Assembly (NCBI RefSeq): GCF_047228825.1
Contig: NZ_JBFEGN010000008.1
Span: forward strand, 1 to 64,000
Origin: Siminovitchia sp047228825
Lineage (GTDB): Bacteria; Bacillota; Bacilli; Bacillales; Bacillaceae_C
Direction: 5' to 3'
DNA: 64,000 nucleotides
Shown: positions 8,703 through 17,140 of the stretch, piece by piece
Layout of the letters: every line of letters starts with the position of its first letter
Numbering within the stretch: position 1 is the stretch's first letter
The notes under the pieces: generated by a model
Told to the model about the DNA's origin: nothing
Database searches by the model: none
The model's input: the letters and a program-made list of their open reading frames with translations, nothing else
Program-made: the position numbers and the translations under genes

Positions 8703-9793
8703 CTTGTTCCACCTCTCAAATGCTCCAAATATTGTTTTTTATGTTCTGCAATCGTCCACGGAAGCTCCTCAAACATGTGATCATAAAGATCATTTACATC
8801 TGGCGGAGGCATCATTTCCATTTCCTTCACCGCCGCCTCAATTTCTTCTGTTGCCTCTTCTTCAACGCTCAGTGCCCAAACTTCGTCCCAATAGCCATTC
8901 TTTTTCATAAACAGTTCAAGCCTCGTGACTGGATCATACTTTCTCCGTTGTTCACTTTCCTGCTGGTCACGGTATTTTTTCGGATCGTCTGCCGTTGTAT
9001 GGGCGCCGTATCTCCATGTAACCGCTTCAATTAAAGTGGGCCCTTCACCGCTTCGCGCACGCGCGAGCGCTTTTTTCGTCTCAAAATAAACGATGAAAAT
9101 ATCATTCCCGTCAATGCGGACGCCCGGCATGTCATAGGCGACTGATTTTTGGGCAATCGTTTTTGAATTCATCTGCTTTTCAATCGGAACAGAAATCGCA
9201 TAACCATTGTTTTGATTGAAAAATACAACGGGGGCTTTGAATACGCTCGCAAAATTCAGCCCTTCATGGAAATCGCCTTCCGATGTCGCTCCATCTCCGA
9301 AATAAGCGATTGAAGCTGCCGTATCTCCTTGAAATTTGGCTGCCATCGCTGCACCTGTTGCAAGTGGAAGCTGTGTGGCAATCGGGACCGACGGCGGCAG
9401 GATCTTCTTCCCTTTTGGCGGCACGTTGCCTTCAATCCGCCCATTCCAATTGGCCAAAATATTGTAGGACTGGCCAAAAGTAATCATCGCCGCATGGTCT
9501 CTATATGTCGGGAACATCCAGTCCGTGTCATCCAACGATAAAGCGCTTCCAACTTGTGCCGCTTCCTGCCCTTCAAACGGCGGATAAGTTCCCAGACGTC
9601 CCTGGCGCTGAAGATTGACCGCTTTCCGGTCAAATAACCGCATTTTTTTTAGCTGCCGGTAAAACGTTTGAGCCAATTCCTTTGTCATTTCGCTTTTATA
9701 CGTGTCATTTACAAGATTCCCTTCATGATCGACTACCTGCAGCATCGGAAACTGCAATTCGGCATCAAATGTCCTTGTCTCTGTCGCTCTCAT
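8699..9793 (-). CDS. 2-oxo acid dehydrogenase E1 alpha subunit
   Basis: 364 aa, first gene of the operon. The thiamine diphosphate/Mg motif begins GDGATSEGDFHEGLNFA around residue 168 and ends in FFNQNNGYAIS; the phosphorylation-loop region RYGAHTTADDPKKYR is present. The sequence is closest in style to Bacillus PdhA and branched-chain E1alpha proteins. Substrate choice is not readable by eye, but linkage to phenylalanine dehydrogenase favours an aromatic or branched 2-oxo acid. The ATG has AAGGAG. The upstream 220 bp should hold the promoter; no -24/-12 element was found there. Confidence 0.9.
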   Translation of the reverse strand: MRATETRTFDAELQFPMLQVVDHEGNLVNDTYKSEMTKELAQTFYRQLKKMRLFDRKAVNLQRQGRLGTYPPFEGQEAAQVGSALSLDDTDWMFPTYRDHAAMITFGQSYNILANWNGRIEGNVPPKGKKILPPSVPIATQLPLATGAAMAAKFQGDTAASIAYFGDGATSEGDFHEGLNFASVFKAPVVFFNQNNGYAISVPIEKQMNSKTIAQKSVAYDMPGVRIDGNDIFIVYFETKKALARARSGEGPTLIEAVTWRYGAHTTADDPKKYRDQQESEQRRKYDPVTRLELFMKKNGYWDEVWALSVEEEATEEIEAAVKEMEMMPPPDVNDLYDHMFEELPWTIAEHKKQYLEHLRGGTR

Positions 9794-10013
9794 TTTCTAT
9801 CACTCCTTACATCTTTTAGAGCATCTTTCAAAATCCGTTCATTTACTGTCAGCTTAATATAAATGAAAAATCCGCGCAAACACATGCTTCAACGCGTTTT
9901 TTCTTTATAGCATCAATCTTTTAATCCGTTAAAGCGGTGTGCTTGATTGGAGATGTTCAGTTGCTTCCGGGTTTGAATCAAGCGGAATATAAGCCTAATG
10001 TGGCAGGTTTGCC

Positions 10014-10050
10014 AAAAAAAAGAACTAACCACTAGGTCAGTTCTTTTTTA
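10014..10050. terminator. Bidirectional terminator between E1alpha operon and sarcosine oxidase
   Basis: AAAAGAACT...AGTTCTTTTTT hairpin with a short extra stem ACC/GGT and A/T runs on both flanks. It suits the end of the leftward sarcosine oxidase transcript. The rest of the 366-base gap 9794-10159 contains only the presumed E1alpha promoter region and no recognisable gene. Confidence 0.65.
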
Positions 10051-10159
10051 TGTTCATTTTATACATCTTTGCCATGATTTTTGGAGATCTTCATTCTTAT
10101 TTTTCAAAAAACATCTTTTTTCCCAATTCAATTCAAATGATGACAATTTTACCGCTCCC

Positions 10160-10336
10160 TTACAGTACGATATCCTTTTTCTGTTCCCATTTCCATAGCT
10201 GAATGATAAAAACGATACCGGCTAAGAGAAGAAGACTATAACATACTGGGACAATCCATTGCGGTAAATAAATGCTTGTTATCCGGTCGACTAAAATGAC
10301 CACGATCGTTCCCAATTTATCTCGGTCAGCGATCAA
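10160..10336 (-). CDS. Small putative membrane protein overlapping the sarcosine oxidase stop
   Basis: 58 codons from a TTG that shares bases with the TGA of the oxidase gene (TTGA overlap). The protein has a hydrophobic stretch around residues 9-17, then one clear membrane segment (about 26-47, WIVPVCYSLLLLAGIVFII), and a charged tail ending in KWEQKKDIVL. I do not recognise a family. Overlap with the upstream stop suggests coupled translation, but the ribosome binding site is weak. It may equally be the C-terminal remnant of a transporter. Confidence 0.35.
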   Translation of the reverse strand: MIADRDKLGTIVVILVDRITSIYLPQWIVPVCYSLLLLAGIVFIIQLWKWEQKKDIVL

Positions 10337-11463
10337 AACCTGTCAATTGCAAAAGCGGATATATCCATTTCAGTTTTTCCATCCATGATCATTTGGCTCA
10401 ATATCTCTCCGACGACACTGGCGAATTTGAATCCATGCCCGGAAAAACCGCAGGCAAAGAATACATTTTTCAAATCAGGATGCTTGTCAATGATAAAATC
10501 GCTGTCTGGCGTATTTGTGTAAACACAGGTTTTTCCATATTTTAGTGGCATTTCGCGGGACAAGAATCTTTCGGCGAAGCCCTTTACGTCCTGTTTATCG
10601 TCGGGAATTGTTCCGAAATCGGCCAATTTTTCCCCCGGCTGCACCGGATGTCCTTCATCGTGGCGGCCGATTTTTACCCCTGCACCATCTATGCTTGGAA
10701 AGCCATAGTACAATTCATCCGAATTTGGATAATTGACCGCGAAAGCAGGAAATTGGTTCATACGATAAACGGCTTCGTCAGAATCAAACCAGGAAAAAGT
10801 TTTTCTTACGGGCTGAAGCGGCAATTCCAGACCCAACGTGGAAAGGATGGGACCTGTCCCTTTTCCGGCAGTGACGATCAATTTTTCACCTGTAAAAACC
10901 TCACAGTCCGTTTTAACGGTAACCGAAGATTCGGTGGCTTCTATTGATGTCACGGTTGTGTTTGTTTTAAGTACTGTACCATTTTTTTCTGCAAGTTCCC
11001 GGTATGACCGGATGCAATCTTCAACCATAAGGACACCGGAATTTTTTTCAAAACAGCCGATGAGATCATCCGTGAATTGGAATCCAGGCCATCTTTTATT
11101 CATTTCCGCGGCAGTTAACACCTCAACAGGCAATGAATAGGTTTCACCGCTCTTGATGACATTTTTTATAAACGCCGAATCAGGGGCACCCACATTTAAA
11201 ACACCCGTCTGCAAGAACAACTTTCCGTTGGATTCTTTTTCTAATGCAAGCCACAGCTCCTGCGCTCTAAGCGCAAGCGGAACGTAATTTTCCCCCTCGC
11301 CATAGGCATGCCGGATAATCCGGGTTTCTCCATGATGGGAACCTTCCGTATGCGGCGGATCGAAAGCATCGATCAACAATACCTTCTTTCCTTTATTTGA
11401 TAAATAATATCCTGCAGCCATTCCCATGGAACCGGCACCGATAATGATCACTTCGTAGCTCAT
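10333..11463 (-). CDS. Monomeric sarcosine oxidase / N-methyl amino acid oxidase
   Basis: 376 aa flavoenzyme. The N-terminal dinucleotide fold IIGAGSMGMAAGYYLS begins at residue 6. HTEGSHHGETRIIRHAYGEG contains the paired arginines of the monomeric sarcosine oxidase active site. YGKTCVYTNTPDSDFIID near residue 318 contains the Cys that binds FAD covalently in this family. It oxidises sarcosine to glycine and formaldehyde with O2, giving H2O2; N-methyltryptophan oxidase (SolA) is the close alternative. The ATG at 11463 follows GGAGAG. The gene is monocistronic apart from the overlapping small ORF. Confidence 0.85.
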   Translation of the reverse strand: MSYEVIIIGAGSMGMAAGYYLSNKGKKVLLIDAFDPPHTEGSHHGETRIIRHAYGEGENYVPLALRAQELWLALEKESNGKLFLQTGVLNVGAPDSAFIKNVIKSGETYSLPVEVLTAAEMNKRWPGFQFTDDLIGCFEKNSGVLMVEDCIRSYRELAEKNGTVLKTNTTVTSIEATESSVTVKTDCEVFTGEKLIVTAGKGTGPILSTLGLELPLQPVRKTFSWFDSDEAVYRMNQFPAFAVNYPNSDELYYGFPSIDGAGVKIGRHDEGHPVQPGEKLADFGTIPDDKQDVKGFAERFLSREMPLKYGKTCVYTNTPDSDFIIDKHPDLKNVFFACGFSGHGFKFASVVGEILSQMIMDGKTEMDISAFAIDRF

Positions 11464-11552
11464 GTCTCAACACTCTCCTCTTATTCTCCATTATAAGTAA
11501 TTCCGCACTTCCAATTATCAAGGATTTAGATTCTGTTCCACTGTTTGTGCGG

Positions 11553-11590
11553 TATATAAAAAGTGTGGGTACCAGGCACCCACACCTTTT
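11553..11590 (-). terminator. Terminator after the Rpn-type nuclease gene
   Basis: Stem GTGTGGGT / ACCCACAC with loop ACCAGGC, followed on the minus strand by TTTTTATAT. It begins at the stop codon of the upstream gene. Confidence 0.8.
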
Positions 11591-12536
11591 ATAATTTCCG
11601 AACTTCCGCTTCCGAAAGTTCGGTCACTTTCACAATCTCTTGTATTGAATAGCCTTCCTGCAACATCTTTTTGGCAATCTCCCGTTGTTTTTTTTCAATT
11701 CCTTCCTCTCTTCCTTCCTCCTTGACTGTTTTCTCCCATTCAGACCAACTTAATGGTAAGTTGTTTCGATCGAGATAGAGCATTTCCTTTGCCTCCTCTG
11801 ATATGATAATTTCCCTTCTTAGCTTTTTTGTCAGTTCTTCTGGAATTTGCAGCAGATAGTCAATGAAATAAATGAGAGCAGATACATATAGGCGTCGTTC
11901 TTCTGGGGGATAATTCTTATGTTGCAATACGGATTGGATGATTTCTCTTTTAAAGCGATAGCGTTTTTCAGTGTCGCGTTTGGCTTCATTGGCATATTTG
12001 CCTGCCAACACAGCCAAACCAAAGGGGTTCTTGGAACGTAGCAGTTGTTCTTCATCTTGATCTTGAAATTTGTAGATATTATATTGGTACGTTAATGTTG
12101 TGCCAAAAGAGGAACGTTGATACATATTTGGCCGGAAATAGTTAGAAGCATCTGTTAACAAAGCGATGGCGATCACATCGCGGTCGTACTTATCAAATAT
12201 TCGATAGTAATAACGAAACATCCTTTTAGAAAAGTCCGGATCGGGATCTCCTTGAATCTCAATATGGATAAAAATCCACTTTTCTCCGCCGTTCTTCAGA
12301 AAAACCTTCACCACTTGATCGGCAACCTGTTTCCCTTTCTTTTCCTGGATAATTTCCCGGAAAAGCTCTTGCTGCAAAAATTCAGGTTTCTTTAAAAAAT
12401 CTACCTCCTCGTATAAATGAGCAGCAAAAAACAACAGAAATTCTTCAAACAATTCATAAATCAATTTCTTCCATAGGCCGTCATAGTCGACATTCATGTA
12501 TTCTCGGGGCTTTTCCAATACCAAACTTGTTACCAT
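11589..12536 (-). CDS. Rpn-family recombination-promoting nuclease / putative transposase-like protein
   Basis: 315 aa. The N-terminal two thirds carry a PD-(D/E)xK fold of the Rpn (YhgA-like) type: an early Asp in VDYDGLWKKL, the core IFIHIEIQGD near residue 92, then MFRYYYRIFDKY. The C-terminal part is charged and helical, with EEGREEGIEKKQREIAKKM and a closing helix-turn-helix-like GYSIQEIVKVTELSEAEV repeat as seen in many Bacillus members. These are Mg-dependent DNA endonucleases that raise RecA-independent recombination; despite the name they are not part of an IS here, since no flanking inverted repeats were seen. It stands alone and ends at a terminator. Confidence 0.8.
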   Translation of the reverse strand: MVTSLVLEKPREYMNVDYDGLWKKLIYELFEEFLLFFAAHLYEEVDFLKKPEFLQQELFREIIQEKKGKQVADQVVKVFLKNGGEKWIFIHIEIQGDPDPDFSKRMFRYYYRIFDKYDRDVIAIALLTDASNYFRPNMYQRSSFGTTLTYQYNIYKFQDQDEEQLLRSKNPFGLAVLAGKYANEAKRDTEKRYRFKREIIQSVLQHKNYPPEERRLYVSALIYFIDYLLQIPEELTKKLRREIIISEEAKEMLYLDRNNLPLSWSEWEKTVKEEGREEGIEKKQREIAKKMLQEGYSIQEIVKVTELSEAEVRKL

Positions 12537-12735
12537 CAGTTTATCACATCCTTGACCCGTTTGATACCTGAATTATACCATGAAGCAAACATATGTTCCG
12601 CAAAAAAGCCATTAAAAAGAGGTTTAATCAATTTCAGAGAATGGTTAAACTTCTTACTTAAAGGCCTGCGTTCAAGTTACGAACTATACCCTATCTTTTA
12701 TTAAATTTTTAAACTTTCTATCTCTCTCTTCCCTT

Positions 12736-12861
12736 TCACTCCTTTATGCGCAAATCATATTTCTTCAATAAATGGAATACTTCATTCAACGTTTCCTGAG
12801 GCTGCTCGCTTTGTGAAAAATGTCCCAGTTCCTCTGCCAGACTCCCCGGCAAAATAAAAAT
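12736..12861 (-). pseudogene. Decayed copy of the small gene at 13058-13297
   Basis: Read leftward from about 12852, the frame gives LPGSLAEELGHFSQSE, then QETLNEVFHLLKKYDL and a stop soon after. This aligns with LPKGLAGRTEAF and QETLNELFHLLKKYDL of the intact gene 200-500 bp to the right. The first 20 or so codons and the charged tail are missing. The copy is therefore a partial, diverged tandem duplicate. The flanking stretches 12537-12735 and 12862-13041 hold no gene that I can recognise. Confidence 0.65.
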
Positions 12862-13041
12862 GAAGTTACTAAACCTCCTCTTAAAGAAGGAGTAAAGAAA
12901 CATCCGAAGGAGAACATTTGTTTATAACGAACCTTATAGATACATTTACAGCTAAGGCAATGACAATATATTCTGTCAAAACCAGGAACAGGTTTGAGCT
13001 TCGTTAATCCTTATCAATCAAGAACACTAGCAACAAAAGGA

Positions 13042-13070
13042 ACAGGTGTCTGAGAACTCAGACACCTGTC
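13042..13070 (-). terminator. Terminator overlapping the end of the 79-aa gene
   Basis: Perfect ACAGGTGTCTGAG / CTCAGACACCTGT repeat with a 2-base centre, followed on the minus strand by TCCTTTTGTT. The stem includes the final codons and TGA of the small gene. Confidence 0.7.
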
Positions 13071-13297
13071 TTATTCACCAATCCCGCAATCCTTTCATTT
13101 CTTCCCTCTCGCTCTTCTTCACTGGCCAGGTCATACTTTTTCAAGAGATGAAACAGTTCATTCAACGTTTCCTGAGAATGTTCATTTTTTAAAAATGCTT
13201 CTGTCCTGCCGGCCAGTCCTTTTGGCAAGAATGGTTTTTGATCATCGAGCTTTTTTACAACATCTTCACGCGAGTGATCCAAATTACATTTCCCCAT
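13058..13297 (-). CDS. Conserved small hypothetical protein
   Basis: 79 aa, soluble, charged and mainly helical (SREDVVKKLDDQKPFLPKGL, then QETLNELFHLLKKYDLASEEER). Short proteins of this form occur in Bacillus as group-specific genes of unknown function; I do not assign a role. The ATG follows GGAAGGTGATGGAAC, a usable ribosome binding site. A partial decayed copy at 12736-12861 shows the gene has duplicated locally, and that the QETLNE..HLLKKYDL core is the best preserved part. Confidence 0.6.
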   Translation of the reverse strand: MGKCNLDHSREDVVKKLDDQKPFLPKGLAGRTEAFLKNEHSQETLNELFHLLKKYDLASEEEREGRNERIAGLVNKTGV

Positions 13298-13369
13298 GTT
13301 CCATCACCTTCCTTCAGTCTTATCATAAAGAACCCGGACCGAAAAAGATAGACTTCCGCCGAAACAACC

Positions 13370-14845
13370 TTATCCCTCCATCGCATCAACTACATCTTTG
13401 TCCAATTTGACGACAGACTCCTGTGTCAGAAGGGAAACGCCGATAAACACGATAATCGATACGATAAAGGCAAATGCTCCGACAATGACGCCTGGCGGCA
13501 AAAGGGAAACTTCGTATTTATTCAAAATTTCCAAGGTGAAGTTTAAGATCAGCCCGACGATAATACTGGCAATCGCCCCGTATTTTGTGGCCTTTTTCCA
13601 AATCAGCCCCAAAACGATGGGCGGGAATACTGCAGAAGCGAATGTTCCCCAGCCGAAGATGCCGAGCAAAGCAACGAGCGTATCCATATAAAACGAAAAT
13701 AAAAGAGATAATATCAATAGTCCGACGACCGCCAGCCGATTGAACAGCAATTCATTTTTAACCTGTTTATTAAATGCCCTCGGGATATCTCGTATTAAAC
13801 TGGCTGCACCCAATGTAACGAATGCGGACCCAGTAGACATGATAGCTGCAAGTAGCCCGGAAAGCACAAGGCCTGCCACAATCGGCGAGGTAAAATGCGT
13901 AACAAAGGTGGTAAGAGACTCGTCAGGGGAAGCAATCTCCGGAAACTTCCCTTGAATTTCCAGGGACCTGGCTGTCAGCCCAATCCCAATCACCAATAAG
14001 GTGGTAAAAGCATACGCAAGACCTGCCGTAAAAGCACCCCACTTTAATTCTTTTTGGCTTTTAATCATTAAGAATTTATTAATAAAATGCGGCTGTCCTG
14101 CTGCTCCCAGGCTGAACAAAAAAATCCAGCAGACAACGGTGATGATTGGATATGTTCCAAAAGATGAAGTTAACAGGGGATCGGCACTTTGAAGGTTTTC
14201 GGAAATAGTTTGCACACCGCCTCCTGCATTGATGGCCAGGAAAAAGACAATCAAAGAAACAACAACCATAATAACTCCTTGGAAAAGATCTGTATAAACG
14301 CTTGCAATAATGCCCCCGCCTACACAATAAAACGCGAGAATGCCAAGCCCGATAATGGCCCCCAGCTTGGGAGAGATGCCAAAAATACTTTGCATGATGA
14401 CACCCATCGCCTGGACTTGCGTCCCCAAATAACCTATCACGCCAAAAGCAATCGCAAGACCAAGCCATCCGCGGACAGCCTTGCTTTCGTATCTTTTTTC
14501 CACGACGTCACCGAGCGTATAAACTTCACCCAAACTCCCGATTTGCCAAATCCTTTTGCCAGCCAAATACCATGTTAGCGCAAATCCCAACGAAGCCGAT
14601 ATGCCGATTCCCGCAACGAATCCCATCCCGTTGCTGAAAGTCAATCCGGTGCCGCCCAGCATGCCAAATCCGCTTTGAATCGAAGAAAACGCCGCAATCG
14701 CCATGACAAACATGCCCAAATTTCTTCCGGCAATTAAAAAGTCGCTCGCTGTTTTCGTTCTTCTTGTTGCCCATAGCCCGATCAAAATACAAATAAGCAA
14801 ATAGATGGCTACAATAATAATGATTGTAGTACTCAAAGACTTCAC
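13370..14845 (-). CDS. Sodium:solute symporter (SSS family)
   Basis: 491 aa with about 13 membrane helices. SSS landmarks: early SDFLIAGRNLG, the substrate/Na+ helix SIQSGFGMLGG, GQPHFINKFLMIKS, and GLLAAIMSTGSAFVTLGAASLIRDI, the sodium-site helix also found in PutP and PanF. It should import a small solute, probably a carboxylate or amino acid, with Na+. It overlaps the upstream 4-TM gene by 4 bases and closes an operon of acyl-CoA ligase, hydratase and carboxylase genes, so its cargo is probably the acid that the ligase activates. Confidence 0.88.
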   Translation of the reverse strand: MKSLSTTIIIIVAIYLLICILIGLWATRRTKTASDFLIAGRNLGMFVMAIAAFSSIQSGFGMLGGTGLTFSNGMGFVAGIGISASLGFALTWYLAGKRIWQIGSLGEVYTLGDVVEKRYESKAVRGWLGLAIAFGVIGYLGTQVQAMGVIMQSIFGISPKLGAIIGLGILAFYCVGGGIIASVYTDLFQGVIMVVVSLIVFFLAINAGGGVQTISENLQSADPLLTSSFGTYPIITVVCWIFLFSLGAAGQPHFINKFLMIKSQKELKWGAFTAGLAYAFTTLLVIGIGLTARSLEIQGKFPEIASPDESLTTFVTHFTSPIVAGLVLSGLLAAIMSTGSAFVTLGAASLIRDIPRAFNKQVKNELLFNRLAVVGLLILSLLFSFYMDTLVALLGIFGWGTFASAVFPPIVLGLIWKKATKYGAIASIIVGLILNFTLEILNKYEVSLLPPGVIVGAFAFIVSIIVFIGVSLLTQESVVKLDKDVVDAMEG

Positions 14846-15261
14846 CCCTCAATATTTATGTTCTTTTTGCCCCCATGACGGAGCTGCTGTGTAACATCAT
14901 CTTTCGGAAAGGTCAAAGTATATAATAGACAAACAAGAACAGCCATTGGCCAAATGCCGAAAATATACAAAGCCATTGCCGGTGAAAGACCAAATATGAA
15001 ACCCGTTCCTCCTGACGGGGAATCCAGCGTGATGACATCGTGGAATATATACAAAAGTAAATAAATCGCTGTAACCGTTACGGGAATCCAAATTTTACGG
15101 GGATTTTTTTTGACATCTTTGATCAGCCCCAGGAAGATGGCAAGCCCGATCATCAGTAAATAAGGATAGAGAACTGCCCTCCAGGACCCGGTTACCATCC
15201 CGATGAACATCACAATGGAAAGTCCGAGCAGTGCATAAATGGCTTGATCTGTACGCGACAT
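14842..15261 (-). CDS. Small membrane protein, probable symporter partner
   Basis: 139 aa with four predicted membrane segments (about 8-25, 32-47, 58-76 and 93-117) and a charged C-terminus (PKDDVTQQLRHGGKK). No family is recognised with certainty. Its stop overlaps the SSS symporter start by 4 bases. Small membrane proteins of this kind (DUF485, DUF997/YhdT) often precede SSS transporter genes, so a role in assembly or regulation of the symporter is likely but inferred. Good GGAGG before the ATG. Confidence 0.65.
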   Translation of the reverse strand: MSRTDQAIYALLGLSIVMFIGMVTGSWRAVLYPYLLMIGLAIFLGLIKDVKKNPRKIWIPVTVTAIYLLLYIFHDVITLDSPSGGTGFIFGLSPAMALYIFGIWPMAVLVCLLYTLTFPKDDVTQQLRHGGKKNINIEG

Positions 15262-15330
15262 CCGTATTCCTCCTTTTTAATAAGTTTGAAAAATGAACCT
15301 CCACTAAATATTCCGTCATTTTTTGTTTTC

Positions 15331-15348
15331 GGGGTTCCACGGAACCCC
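15331..15348. other. Intercistronic hairpin GGGGTTCC/GGAACCCC
   Basis: Eight-base perfect arms with a 2-base centre lie in the only long gap (101 bp) of the operon. The leftward transcript continues into an A-rich run rather than U, so it is not a standard terminator. It may stabilise the upstream mRNA segment or reduce read-through to the transporter genes. Confidence 0.45.
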
Positions 15349-15362
15349 ATGAACGGCTTTTC

Positions 15363-16889
15363 TTAAACTGGATAAACCGGGTGTTTTCGTTCGGAAAAAA
15401 CCGTATACTTTGACGAATATGCTTCAAACCGTTGGATCAGTTCTCCGCGTAGCGAATCGGCGGAAACGATGCCGTCGACGATCATTTCCGAAGCCAGTTT
15501 ATATATATCAATCCCTTCCTTATACTCTTTTCTCTTTTGCTGGATAAAAGCATTCCGCTCACTTTCATCAAGCTCGGCTATTTTCTTTGCATAGACAGCG
15601 TTTACGGCAGCTTCCGGCCCCATCACAGCGATTTGGGCTGAGGGCAGCGCAAGGCAGCAATCCGGTTCAAACGCCGGTCCGCACATCGCATATAATCCCG
15701 CCCCATACGCCTTCCGGACAATGATGGAGATTTTGGGCACCGTCGCTTCCGACATCGCCGAGATCATTTTCGCCCCGTGGCGGATAATTCCTTCACGCTC
15801 CACTTTTGTTCCGATCATGAAGCCGGGAACATCGACAAGGAACAGGAGCGGAATATGAAATGCATCGCAAAGGGTCATAAATCTGGCCGCCTTGTCTGCA
15901 GAGTCATGAAATAATACGCCGCCTTTCACCCGGGGTTGGTTCGCGATGATTCCGACCGGTTTTCCATCCAGTCTGGCAAGCCCGGTAATGATTTCACCTG
16001 CAAACAACTTCTTGATTTCAAAAAATGAATCCTCATCAATAATTCCATTTATAAAGTCATACATATTGAACGGAGCGTTTTGATTGGCAGGAATGAGCTC
16101 TTCCAATGTTTTTTCCAACTTTTTTGCAGGAACTGCTTCCCGTACCGGCGGCTTTTCCGAAAAATTCGCCGGAAAATACGAGAGATAACTTTTAACCAGC
16201 TCAATGGCTTCTTCCTCATTATGGGCCAATACATCCCCGCACCCTGATACCGAACAATGCATGCGGGCACCGCCCATTTCTTCCAGTGTCACCTTTTCCC
16301 CGATGACCATTTCCGCCATTCGCGGCGAACCGAGATACATGGAAGCATTTTGATCAACCATGATGACGATATCGCAAAAAGCGGGTATATAAGCACCACC
16401 AGCTGCTGATGGACCGAATAACACACAAATTTGCGGGATTTTTCCGGACAGTTTTACTTGATTGTAAAAAATTCTCCCTGCCCCGCGGCGGCCCGGAAAC
16501 ATTTCTACCTGGTCGGTAATTCTTGCACCTGCCGAATCAACCAGATAAATGAGCGGGACCCTCATCTTTTCGGCCGTTTCCTGGATGCGGATGATTTTCT
16601 CTACGGTCCTTGCCCCCCATGAACCGGCCTTTACAGTGGAATCGTTCGCCATGACACAAACCGTCTGGCCGCCCATTTTCCCGAGCCCCGTCACGACTCC
16701 GTCCGCCGGCAGGCCATCCGCTTCGCAATTGGCAAACATGGCATCCTCCAAAAATGAATCCGCATCAAGCAGCCGCTTTAAACGGTCGCGGACGAAAAGC
16801 TTCCTCCGTTTCTCATTTTGTTCATGGTATTTGGGAGCACCGCCTTGCTGAATGCGCTCCATTCTTTTATTCAGTGTTTCTCTTAACAT
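15363..16889 (-). CDS. Acyl-CoA carboxylase carboxyltransferase (beta) subunit
   Basis: 508 aa of the PccB/MccB type. Carboxyltransferase N domain: VDSAGARITDQVEMFPGRRGAGRIFYNQ and GPSAAGGAYIPAF. C domain: NQPRVKGGVLFHDSADKAARF, then LVDVPGFMIGTKVEREGIIRHGAKMI. These build the two oxyanion holes for acyl-CoA and biotin. Length and order match B. subtilis YngE (methylcrotonyl-CoA carboxylase beta). It transfers CO2 from carboxybiotin to an acyl-CoA. 26 bp separate it from the biotin carrier gene. Substrate not settled: 3-methylcrotonyl-CoA is the nearest precedent. Confidence 0.88.
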   Translation of the reverse strand: MLRETLNKRMERIQQGGAPKYHEQNEKRRKLFVRDRLKRLLDADSFLEDAMFANCEADGLPADGVVTGLGKMGGQTVCVMANDSTVKAGSWGARTVEKIIRIQETAEKMRVPLIYLVDSAGARITDQVEMFPGRRGAGRIFYNQVKLSGKIPQICVLFGPSAAGGAYIPAFCDIVIMVDQNASMYLGSPRMAEMVIGEKVTLEEMGGARMHCSVSGCGDVLAHNEEEAIELVKSYLSYFPANFSEKPPVREAVPAKKLEKTLEELIPANQNAPFNMYDFINGIIDEDSFFEIKKLFAGEIITGLARLDGKPVGIIANQPRVKGGVLFHDSADKAARFMTLCDAFHIPLLFLVDVPGFMIGTKVEREGIIRHGAKMISAMSEATVPKISIIVRKAYGAGLYAMCGPAFEPDCCLALPSAQIAVMGPEAAVNAVYAKKIAELDESERNAFIQQKRKEYKEGIDIYKLASEMIVDGIVSADSLRGELIQRFEAYSSKYTVFSERKHPVYPV

Positions 16890-16915
16890 GGTTCATGGCT
16901 CCTTTGTAAAAAAAT

Positions 16916-17128
16916 TTATTCCAGCTCGATCAGTACGTCACCTTCGTTGACAAAGTCACCTTCATTGACTTTGATTTCCTTAATGACTCCACCTGTTTCA
17001 GCCTGGATGGGAATTTCCATCTTCATTGATTCCAAAATGACAACATCTTCACCCGCTTGAACTTCATCCCCTTCTTTATAAAGAATCTTCCATACGTTTC
17101 CAGCCATGCTGGCCAATACTTTACTCAT
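16916..17128 (-). CDS. Biotin carboxyl carrier protein
   Basis: 70 aa, a single biotinyl domain with the attachment motif ESMKMEIP, biotin on K36. It is as short as B. subtilis YngHB and has no N-terminal linker. It shuttles carboxybiotin between the biotin carboxylase and carboxyltransferase encoded on either side. GGAGG is well placed before the ATG, and 12 bp separate it from the carboxylase gene. Confidence 0.9.
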   Translation of the reverse strand: MSKVLASMAGNVWKILYKEGDEVQAGEDVVILESMKMEIPIQAETGGVIKEIKVNEGDFVNEGDVLIELE

Positions 17129-17140
17129 AATAATTCCTCC

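Noticed and set aside
9875..9895. Possible sigma-54 promoter upstream of E1alpha
   Set aside because: TTTGC is present on the minus strand but the -24 GG is AA at the required distance.
11589..12536. Insertion sequence call for the Rpn-type gene
   Set aside because: No terminal inverted repeats or target duplications around it, and the protein is a PD-(D/E)xK nuclease family member, not a classic transposase.
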